Below, in pieces: positions 1 through 7,942 of a stretch of 64,000 nucleotides of DNA. Both the position numbers and the translations under genes were made by a program. The DNA is from Actinomycetes bacterium (GTDB lineage: Bacteria; Actinomycetota; Thermoleophilia; BMS3ABIN01): positions 38,304-102,303 of the forward strand of contig JAJYLW010000007.1 in NCBI GenBank assembly GCA_021787475.1. Direction: 5' to 3'. Each line of letters opens with the position of its first letter. Within the stretch, counting starts at the first letter, position 1. The notes under the pieces were generated by a model. That model was given only the letters and a program-made list of their open reading frames with translations, searched no databases and had not been told where the DNA came from.

Positions 1-40
1 GACTTTGGTTGTATTTGCAATGAGAGAAAGTTGTATTTTT
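1..40 (-). promoter_or_regulatory. direct-repeat regulatory element, second copy, oriented off the left edge
   Basis: reverse complement AAAAATACAACTTTCTCTCATTGCAAATACAACCAAAGTC, same 22-bp period. Confidence 0.6.
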
Positions 41-141
41 ATCAAGATCAGGAATGTGTTTCAGAGCGCATCGTAAAGATTGTGAACGCGCCCCAGGCCG
101 GTTGAAAGGGCCTCCGAAATCTTCGAAACTGGAAGGCTGCT

Positions 142-1374
142 TCAACTGGTTGCCGGCGGCGCCGTTTTCCTGAAGGCGGCCAGCAGGATGGCGGCAGCCG
201 CCAGCGCGGCGGCGGCGCCAAAAAGGAAGGGCGCGAACGGGCCGACGGCGTCCCAAAGCAGTCCCGCGATCAGGCTGGAGAAAAAAGTGAGCAGGCCGGT
301 GGCGGTCTGGTAGGTTCCCAGACCGGTGCCGCGGGCATGAGCGGGCGCCATGTCGGCGGCAAATGCCTTGCCGACTCCCTCGGTGAGGGCCATATAGAGG
401 CCGTATACGGCAAACAGTGGCCATACCATGGCCGTGCTGCTTGCCAAAGCAAAGCCCAGGTAAACCAGGGCAAAAATGACAAACCCGGCGCCGATTAGGC
501 GGCGGCGGCCGATCCGGTCCGAGAGCGAGCCGGCCGGCATGGAAAAAAAGCTGTAGACCAGGTTGTAAATCACGTAAGCGAAGACAGCCGCAAAGGCCGA
601 GAGCCCCAGGTTCTTTGCCCTGAGAATGAGGAAGGCGTCGCTGGAGTTGCCCAGTGCAAAGACGGCGCTCGCCAGCAGAAATATTTTAAATTTGTGGTCG
701 AACTGTGATAAGGAGAGCCGCGGCGGCGCCTGCCGCGGATGCGGCCGCACCCGCTCGCGCACCAGCAGCAGGCTGGCGACGCCAAGGGCGGCCGGAATGG
801 CGGACAGCAAAAAGATGGTGCGGTACTTCTCCCCGAGCAGCCCCAGCGCCGCCAGCGCCAGCAGCGCCCCCAGGGCGGCGCCAGCTGTGTCGGCGGCCCG
901 GTGGAAACCAAAGACGCGGCCGCGGCATTCAGGCTCGCAGGAATCTGCGATGAGCGCGTCGCGGGGGGCGGCGCGCATTCCTTTTCCCAGGCGGTCGCCA
1001 AAACGGAGCAGGAGGACAACTGGCCAGACTGTGGCTGTCGCCAGCAGCGGCTTGGACAGCGCCGATATCCCGTAACCAATTATTGTCAGGGGCCGGCGTC
1101 GTCGCATCCGGTCCGACAGCCAGCCGGAGAACACCTTCAGGATGCTGGCGGCGCTCTCGGCGATGCCCTCGATCAGGCCCACTACCAGGAAGGGCGCCCC
1201 CAGCACCGATGTCAGGAAAAGCGGCACCAGCGGGTAGATGATCTCGCTGGAAACATCGGTAAAGAAACTGGTGACGCCAAGGATGAAAACGTTGCGGCTG
1301 ATGCCGGCAAACAGCCCTGCCGTCCTCACGGGCGCGTTGCCCGTTTCCTTTTGGCGCCGGTCTCGCAAGGTCAC
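142..1374 (-). CDS. MFS transporter
   Basis: 410-aa ORF, about 12 hydrophobic segments, MFS motifs (GWLSDRMRRRRP, GSLSDRIGRRR). Confidence 0.9.
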   Translation of the reverse strand: MTLRDRRQKETGNAPVRTAGLFAGISRNVFILGVTSFFTDVSSEIIYPLVPLFLTSVLGAPFLVVGLIEGIAESAASILKVFSGWLSDRMRRRRPLTIIGYGISALSKPLLATATVWPVVLLLRFGDRLGKGMRAAPRDALIADSCEPECRGRVFGFHRAADTAGAALGALLALAALGLLGEKYRTIFLLSAIPAALGVASLLLVRERVRPHPRQAPPRLSLSQFDHKFKIFLLASAVFALGNSSDAFLILRAKNLGLSAFAAVFAYVIYNLVYSFFSMPAGSLSDRIGRRRLIGAGFVIFALVYLGFALASSTAMVWPLFAVYGLYMALTEGVGKAFAADMAPAHARGTGLGTYQTATGLLTFFSSLIAGLLWDAVGPFAPFLFGAAAALAAAAILLAAFRKTAPPATS

Positions 1375-1470
1375 CTGATTACGCCCTGGGCAAGCCCTTG
1401 AAACATATCTATAAATATCTTTTTGATCAAATTTGTGAGAAGTGACAGCATTTGTTTTACGGAAAGAGCG

Positions 1471-1704
1471 TCAGGAGTTGCCGGCAAATACATAATTAAC
1501 CAGGACATAGCCAACTGCCAGGGTCAGGACAAACATGACGGCAAAGGTGAAAACCGCTGTTCTGATGGAATGAAGCAGTGGCGCTTTGCCGTGGGTGAAA
1601 TGACGCCGGTATTCATTGTAGGCAATCAGGAAAGCCATCAGCCCGGCCAGAAAGCCAAAGATGAGGCCAATGACGGTAAATAACGTCAGAAAATTTTGCT
1701 GCAC
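1471..1704 (-). CDS. small two-TM hypothetical membrane protein
   Basis: 77-aa ORF with two hydrophobic helices. Confidence 0.55.
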   Translation of the reverse strand: MQQNFLTLFTVIGLIFGFLAGLMAFLIAYNEYRRHFTHGKAPLLHSIRTAVFTFAVMFVLTLAVGYVLVNYVFAGNS

Positions 1705-1765
1705 GCCAGGTTGGGATTTTGGGGTTTATCCACCATCCACAGTCTACCATCCACCATCCGCTTTT

Positions 1766-2464
1766 TTACGGCATCCCCGCGTTTTCCAGGATAAAAACAA
1801 GCTCCTCAACCGCTCTTTTCTCCAGCGGCAGGGCCCGCAGTTTGGCCACGGCCGCCTCGATGTCGTACTCCACGCGCTTTAACTCGGCCCGGCCGTCTTC
1901 CAGAATGGCGTAGCTGGCGGCGGCGATGCTGTCGCGCGGCTGGCCGACGCTGCCGACATTAACGTATGTGCGGCCGCCGGTCTCGCGGATGAAAGGCCTG
2001 TGCGTGTGGCCCATCAGGACAATGGCAGAGCCGGCAACGTTCCCCTGCTCGGCCAGCTCTTCATCCGAAACCTCCGGCGCCACATATTTAAAGAGATGGT
2101 CGCTGGGGGCGGCGTGAACGGCAAAGACGCTCCGGCCGCCGCTTGACAGCTCCAGGCTGGTCTGGGCCGCGCCGGTCCAGTCAAGCAGTTCCTGGTCCAG
2201 CAATTTCCACATCAGCTTGCGTGTCAAAACTGACAGGTGCCGGTAGGCCTGGCCGCAGCCGCAATCCACCCGGAAAGCAACGGCGTTGTCATGGTTGCCG
2301 CGCACGCGCGTGGCCCCCCGCTCCCGCAGCCAGCCGATGCATGACACCGGATCAGGACCGTAGTCAACGGCGTCGCCCAGGAACAGGACCTCGTCGAAAG
2401 ACTCGTTGATGGCCCTGAGGGCGTCAATGTTTGCGTGGATGTCAGAGACAACGAGAATACGCAT
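1766..2464 (-). CDS. metallophosphoesterase family protein (YfcE/MJ0936-like)
   Basis: MRILVVSDIHANIDAL, GDAVDYGPDP, RGNHDNA, GHTHRPF motifs. Confidence 0.92.
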   Translation of the reverse strand: MRILVVSDIHANIDALRAINESFDEVLFLGDAVDYGPDPVSCIGWLRERGATRVRGNHDNAVAFRVDCGCGQAYRHLSVLTRKLMWKLLDQELLDWTGAAQTSLELSSGGRSVFAVHAAPSDHLFKYVAPEVSDEELAEQGNVAGSAIVLMGHTHRPFIRETGGRTYVNVGSVGQPRDSIAAASYAILEDGRAELKRVEYDIEAAVAKLRALPLEKRAVEELVFILENAGMP

Positions 2465-2473
2465 AGCAATATC

Positions 2474-3618
2474 CTATCCTTCCTCGCCGCCGATAGTGAT
2501 GTCCTTGGCCGCCTCGCTCTGGGGCGGGAAGTACCTCAGCGCCGTAATCGTGGGCAGCACGGCAGAGACGATGACGACGCTAATCAGCACCGAGAACTAG
2601 GTTACGGTGATTATATGCTGGCTAAGCCCGTAGAGTGAAGAGATGATGCCAAAGGTGAGGCCGGTGCTCATGAGCAGCGTCGTAAACACGCTGTCTTCTT
2701 TGTGGTATTTTTTGGCGAATGGGAAAACGCCGGCGAACTTGGTCACCAGTTTGATGGCGAGAAACATGGCTGTGATGGCCAGCGCCCCCTCGACCTCCCG
2801 CAAGTCGACATTAAGCCCTCCTTGGAAAAAGAAAAGGGCGTCACCATGGCAAAGGCGGCTCCGCATTTTGTTGCGCAGCGGCTTGTGCCTGGCCAGGAAG
2901 CGGGAGAGGACCAGGCCCAGAAAGAAAGCAGGCAGGCCCGGCTGGTTATTTCCTGCTCCCCCCAGCCATTCCAGCAAAAACAGGCGGAGAAAAAGGAACT
3001 TCAGCTCGGGCTCCACAACCTTGTTGCCGAATTTTTCTACAAACCAGGGATAAATCCGGGGCAGGCCCAGTAGAGCGGAAATTGATGCAATTACAAAAAA
3101 AGAGAATAGACGTTAAAGTTAAAAAACAGCAGCGTCAGAAAAATGGCAGTGAGGGCGTCCTCGACAAATGTCGCTGCCATCAGCCGTTTCCCAAAAGCCG
3201 TCCGCGAGAGGCCGGTTTCCACCAGGACTGCGTAAACAACGGCCAGCGAGGTAGTAGAGAGCGCAATCGCTGCGATTTCAGAGGCGTCAAAAGTCCAGCC
3301 AAGCAGGTAATAAGCGGCTATGAACTCAAAGACGAAAGGAACAAAGAACGCCGCCCCTCCGATGAGCAAAGCCTCCCGGAAATGTTTTTTAAAAAGATCA
3401 ATGTCTACTTCTGCCCCGGCTTGGAATGAAAGATAGATGCTTCCAAATGAAGCGAGAAAGGCAGTAAACGGCAGATTGTTTGGTACGTTAAAGAAATTGC
3501 CTGCTATTACGCCAAAGGTTATCTCGCAAACCGCGGCCGCGATGCCAAATCTCACCGAGATCAGGCTGGCCAGAAACACCAGGGTAAAAAAAATGGTTGC
3601 AGCCAGAAATACCGACAT
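2474..3618 (-). pseudogene. CPA-type cation:proton antiporter, disrupted (in-frame TAG at 2597-2599, frameshifts near 3095 and about 2815-2870)
   Basis: N-part ORF 3091..3618 and C-part ORF 2597..3016 are adjacent pieces of one antiporter. Reading through TAG continues FSVLISVVIVSAVLPTITALRYFPPQSEAAKDITIGGEEG* to 2474. A shifted frame restores FVIASISALLGLPRIYPWFVEKFGNKVVEPELKFL between the pieces and AFAMVTPF inside the second. Confidence 0.85.
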
Positions 3619-3641
3619 TACTTTCCTTTCATCATCCGGAC

Positions 3642-3725
3642 AAAAAAAGGCCTCTTCTGCATTAGCAAGAAGAAGCCATTAGCGCCCGCGGATGGGGCGC
3701 GTTTGGTGAGCTTCATCACCAGGGC
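3642..3725 (-). promoter_or_regulatory. fluoride riboswitch (crcB motif) with overlapping intrinsic terminator, upstream of antiporter
   Basis: Minus strand GGTGATGAAGCTCACC-AAAC-GCGCCC-catccgc-GGGCGC-TAATGGCTTCTTCT; then 10-bp hairpin GGCTTCTTCT...AGAAGAGGCC followed by TTTTTTT (3649-3677 hairpin, 3642-3648 T-run). Confidence 0.9.
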
Positions 3726-3741
3726 CTCAGCCCGTTTTGCG

Positions 3742-5517
3742 TTAAGTGATTTTTTCGGGCTCCTTTGCGATGATATTCTCGATCTCCGTAAGCTCCTGCC
3801 TGGCGCTCTCAAATGTCCGCAGCCGCAGCCGCTCTTCGAACTGCTGCAGCTCCGCCTCGCTTTTCTGCTGGGCCTGACGCGCGGCCATGAGAGCCTGGCG
3901 GATGCTCTCTTCGGTGCTGTCCACGGTATCATCCAGCCGGCCGCTGAACTCCTTGAGCGTGGCCCCGATCCTGGCCACGAAATCGTGGCGCAGGCGGCCG
4001 CAGTGGCGGTCGATCTGTTTTTCCAGCCGCTCCCGCGCTTCCTTCAGGATCAGGTTGTGCGCCAGCCGCCGGGGGAGCAGCAGCGTCGCCGATTCGGCCA
4101 TCGACTCAAGCGAGACCTTGACATCCTCGTCGATCTTGAACTGAAAGCGGGACTCGGCCGCCAGCGATTCATCGATGGTAAACGGTTCTATCTTGAGGTC
4201 AAAGATGCGGGAAGAGATCTCAACCAGGTGGCCGATGATGACGTTGGTACGCTCCAGCAGGCGGCTGATGATGCGAGCCAGCATCTTCTCCAGCTTCTTT
4301 TCTTCCTCCAGCCGGAAATCCGTGAAGATTTCCTGGATGCGCTCATGCACATAGTCGTCAAACAGCCGCGCCAGGGCGCGGTTGCCCTCTTTTTTGACCT
4401 CCTGATAATATGCGCCAATATCGGCGCCCGCCGCCCCCGTCTGGCGGATCTTCAGTTCGTTTAAATCTTCTTCGAGGACGCCGGCAATCAACTCGTTGGC
4501 CTCCGCCCTCAGCAGGCGGGTGCTGTCCCGGCGCTCCTGCTTGATATCTGCCAGGGCTTCCTCAAACATGCGCATTTTTTCTTCCAGGTCCTGCAGCGGC
4601 TCGCTTAGGCTTTTTTGCATCAGCTGCGCCGAAAAAGCTTCCTGGGATATCAGGTTCCTGATTTTGCCGACGGCCGAAATCAAAAAGACGCGCCCCTTTT
4701 CCCCGAGCAAGAACCTGTCCAGCATCTGCTCAAATGCCGGCAGGCCGCTTGCATCCAGCCCCGCCTCGCCATCGCCGGTTTTCGCATCCAGCGCCTGCCT
4801 GGCCGACAGCGGAAAAATCTGAACATCATCCAGTCCCGCCTGTTCTTCGATCACCTGCCGGGTAAACTCCAGCGACTCCTGCCTGTCGGCGGCGCTGACC
4901 ATGTCAATCTTGTTGAGCACAAAGAAGATTCTGGTGGCATACCCCTTGAGGTCGCCCAGGAACTCGAACTCCGCCTCTGTGATCGGTGGATCGACACTGA
5001 CCATGAACACGGCGGCGTCCGCATGAGGCAGGTAGCGGTAGGTTGTGTCCGTGTTATGGCCGTGCACCGAGGCAATGCCCGGAGTGTCAATGATCTGGAC
5101 GCCATTTTTCAGGTATGGTGACGGATAAATGATCTCAACCCTGCCAACATTTTTCTTGTTTTTGGGGTTATGCTTCTCCGTGATGTAAAAGGGCAGGTCG
5201 GCGGCGTCAATCTCCCGCCGGGAGCCGTCGTTGAAGAAAACCTGCATCTCAAGAGCATCGCCGAACTTGATGATGGTGATGATTGATGTCAGCGGAATGA
5301 TCGCTGTGGGCAGCAGGTTTTCACCCAGGATGGAGTTGATGAAGGTGCTCTTGCCCCGCTTGAATTGCCCGGCAACGACCAGCGAGAATTCGTTTTCGGC
5401 AATCTTGCGGCTGAGCGAGTCCAGCACCTGTTTGGCCGCCTCGCCCTCGACGGCGCCGAGCAGCCCCGCCGGAACCCGCGCCAGCCTGTCCTTCAGTGTT
5501 GAATAATCTTCCAGCAT
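3742..5517 (-). CDS. dynamin-family GTPase (bacterial dynamin-like protein)
   Basis: GQFKRGKSTFINSILG P-loop, TSIITIIKFG, DTPGIASVHGHN, LNKIDMV; long coiled-coil C-terminal part. ORF is open from 5556, but residues 1-13 are riboswitch terminator sequence, so start MLEDYSTLKDRL at 5517 is preferred. Confidence 0.92.
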   Translation of the reverse strand: MLEDYSTLKDRLARVPAGLLGAVEGEAAKQVLDSLSRKIAENEFSLVVAGQFKRGKSTFINSILGENLLPTAIIPLTSIITIIKFGDALEMQVFFNDGSRREIDAADLPFYITEKHNPKNKKNVGRVEIIYPSPYLKNGVQIIDTPGIASVHGHNTDTTYRYLPHADAAVFMVSVDPPITEAEFEFLGDLKGYATRIFFVLNKIDMVSAADRQESLEFTRQVIEEQAGLDDVQIFPLSARQALDAKTGDGEAGLDASGLPAFEQMLDRFLLGEKGRVFLISAVGKIRNLISQEAFSAQLMQKSLSEPLQDLEEKMRMFEEALADIKQERRDSTRLLRAEANELIAGVLEEDLNELKIRQTGAAGADIGAYYQEVKKEGNRALARLFDDYVHERIQEIFTDFRLEEEKKLEKMLARIISRLLERTNVIIGHLVEISSRIFDLKIEPFTIDESLAAESRFQFKIDEDVKVSLESMAESATLLLPRRLAHNLILKEARERLEKQIDRHCGRLRHDFVARIGATLKEFSGRLDDTVDSTEESIRQALMAARQAQQKSEAELQQFEERLRLRTFESARQELTEIENIIAKEPEKIT

Positions 5518-5523
5518 GACAAT

Positions 5524-5595
5524 AAAAAAGCTCCCGCAGTTAGCTGCAGAAGCCATAAGTCCCTGGGGACGTTTTAGGCGAGCTTCATCGCCTCA
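5524..5595 (-). promoter_or_regulatory. fluoride riboswitch (crcB motif) with overlapping intrinsic terminator, upstream of dynamin-family GTPase
   Basis: Minus strand GGCGATGAAGCTCGCC-TAAAAC-GTCCC-ca-GGGAC-TTATGGCTTCTGCAG; overlapping 10-bp hairpin GCTTCTGCAG-CTAA-CTGCGGGAGC followed by TTTTTT (hairpin 5530-5553). Confidence 0.92.
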
Positions 5596-5658
5596 TAAAA
5601 TATGCGCTCTTTAACAGGAAATATAACAGTTCGGCCCCTTTTGGGCAAGATTTCTTTC

Positions 5659-7091
5659 TTACTGCCCGGTGGCGTAACGGATGATCATCTGGTCGGTGAG
5701 CCACTCCACCGGCGCCTCGTCGTCGGTGAGGATCTCGCCGCCGGGCTGGACCGTCCTGATCCGGCCGGCGATCTGGCGGGCCAGGGCGGCCACCGGCGCC
5801 GGCATCAGCGCCTGGCGGCCGCCACCGCGGCCGCAGTTGAGGGGCTGCGGGTGGCCACCAGCAGCTGGTTGAACTCGCCGGCTGAGAACGAATAAACCGA
5901 TGGGAAAACATCCCGCATGGTGGCGGCGATGGCATTCGCCAGGGCGCTGTCGCCAGGGACCTTGCCCACGTTCACCATCACTACTCAGTCTCCGGTGAGG
6001 TGGTCATCCGCCGCCTGGAAGAATTCGCGCGTCGCCAGGTAAAATGGTATGTACGGCTGGCGGAAGGCGTCGACGGCAATCAGATCATAATAATTTTTTG
6101 TGGTCATCAGAAACGGGCGGCCGTCGCCGACATGGACGGTCAGGTTTGCTTCATTCATGCCAAACAGCCTCCGGCCGATTTCAACTACCTTCGGGTCAAT
6201 CTCCACCCCGTCAACATGGACGTCCGGGTCAAAGTGGATCAGCTGGCCGGGAACGGTGCCGGCGGCGCTGCCGATTACGAGCGCCTGCTGCGGCGGCCGG
6301 CCGGAGCCGAACCAGGGCGCCAGCGAGAAATAATCCCAGTAACCGCCGGTCATGATCTGGCCGGGCTTGTAGATGGAGTGGACCGCCCAGCCTTCATTGA
6401 GCGTCAGCTCGCGGCTGCCGTCCGGCTGCTGGACCACCTCGATGTAGTGGTAGGGCGATTCGGCTTCATAGATATTGCCGGCCGATGGTTTGATCTGGCC
6501 CTGGGGGATGGCCAGCGCCGCCAGGATCAGGAGCGGCGGACCGGCCCCGAGCCAGCGGCCCGCCGCCGAGGTTGCCGCCAGGACGGCGGCAAACAGCAGC
6601 ATCGTGTCGCGGGTGCCGATCGAGGGAATCAGCAGGAAAACCGGCATGAAGGTGCCGAGAATGCTGCCGATGGTGGAGAGAGCGTAAAGGCCGCCGGAGA
6701 CATTGCCGGCGCTTTCCACCCGCTTCATGCTGAGGCGGATGGCGAAAGGGGTCACCATCCCGAGGATGGTCACCGGGAGCGAGAACAGGAGGACGGTGAC
6801 GCCAAACGATCCCAGGAAGGCGCCCGCGGAAACCTGCTCAATTCCTTCAATCGCAACGCTCATGATCGGCTTGGCCACAAACGGAACAACGGCGATCGTG
6901 GCCGCCGCCAGCGTCAGGCTGTAAAGCAGCCGCGGCTCCGGCCAGTGGTCGGCAACGCGTCCGCCCAGGTAATAGCCGGCGGTCAGGTAAATGAGAATGA
7001 GACCGATCAGATTGGCCCAGATGAACAGGGAGTCGCCGAAATAAGGAGCCAGCAGGCGCGAAGCCGACATCTCCACCGCCATCGTGGTCAT
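5659..7091 (-). pseudogene. spermidine-synthase-like (fused membrane/methyltransferase-type) protein, disrupted (in-frame TGA at 5985-5987, frameshift near 5815)
   Basis: 368-aa membrane plus SpeE-like part (VIGSAAGTVPGQLIHFDPDVHVDGVEIDPKVVEIG). The same frame continues past TGA as VVMVNVGKVPGDSALANAIAATMRDVFPSVYSFSAGEFNQLLVATRS; after a 1-nt shift QALMPAPVAALARQIAGRIRTVQPGGEILTDDEAPVEWLTDQMIIRYATGQ*. Confidence 0.8.
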
Positions 7092-7129
7092 GCCGCCGAT
7101 AAAGACGGTGATATAAAGAAGCGCCCGGC

Positions 7130-7597
7130 TCAGCGCCTGTCCTCCAGTTCCCGCCGGCGCTGCTCCGGCTCGCCGGTGGGAGTTTCATAACCGGGCGGGG
7201 CGGGGCCGCCTGTCCAGAGCCGGAAACTGCGGGCATGAGCAGCTTTTTTCAACCGCCGCCTGGCACAGGTCCGCACCAGCCTCCGCACCGGAGGAAGCAG
7301 GAACAGCAGTCCGGCGGCGTCGGTGATGTAACCGGGCGTGATTAACAGGACTGCCGCCGCTAGGATAAGGGCGCCGTCAATCAGCGAGTCCGCCGGCATG
7401 TTGCCCGCGCTTATATCTGCCTGGATCTGGGAAACGGCGCGGTAGCCCTCGCGCCTGGCCAGCGCCGCGCCGCCGAAGCTGATCAGGATCAACAGGATGA
7501 TCGTATAGCAATAGCCGATTCGCGCGCCAATCTCGATGATCACGAGCAGTTCCATCAAAGGAACAATGATGAACAATATCAGCAATTTTGCGAACAC
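7130..7597 (-). CDS. fxsA: FxsA family membrane protein
   Basis: MFAKLLILFIIVPLMELLVIIEIG...LLLITPGYITDAAGLLFLLPPVR. Confidence 0.9.
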   Translation of the reverse strand: MFAKLLILFIIVPLMELLVIIEIGARIGYCYTIILLILISFGGAALARREGYRAVSQIQADISAGNMPADSLIDGALILAAAVLLITPGYITDAAGLLFLLPPVRRLVRTCARRRLKKAAHARSFRLWTGGPAPPGYETPTGEPEQRRRELEDRR

Positions 7598-7942
7598 AAT
7601 TCATTGTCTACCCGGCCGGAAGTAAAAACAAGAATGCCGGGCTGATTTGCCAAGCGGCTGCCGAATTACACTTTTTGCCGCAGAAGAATCAAACCAAAGT
7701 CCGATGGAAAGAAATCAGCAATCTGATAACATGGAATTAGGGGCGCCCCCATGCGCCTGTTTTGTTGTGCTTTTTTATTTGCGCCATCTTTTTGTGATGT
7801 GAAACCATTGCCGTACTGTTTCCGGGGGCGGCATGGCCGCGACGTTGCCGGCCGCTCTGTGCGGCGCCGCTTTTTCTGTCCGCCGCCTGTGATAGGCTAA
7901 CGCCGTTCATTGGCAGTGGGGCGGACATCGGCGGAGGTTGAA

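Noticed and set aside
3703-4464. 253-aa plus-strand ORF
   Set aside because: Antisense to the dynamin-family gene and riboswitch.
5518-5556. Upstream ATG start for the dynamin gene (MASAANCGSFFIV...)
   Set aside because: These codons are the riboswitch terminator hairpin and T-tract; M at 5517 is more plausible.
6000-7190. 396-aa plus-strand ORF
   Set aside because: Antisense to the spermidine-synthase-like gene; no recognisable domain; typical high-GC shadow ORF.
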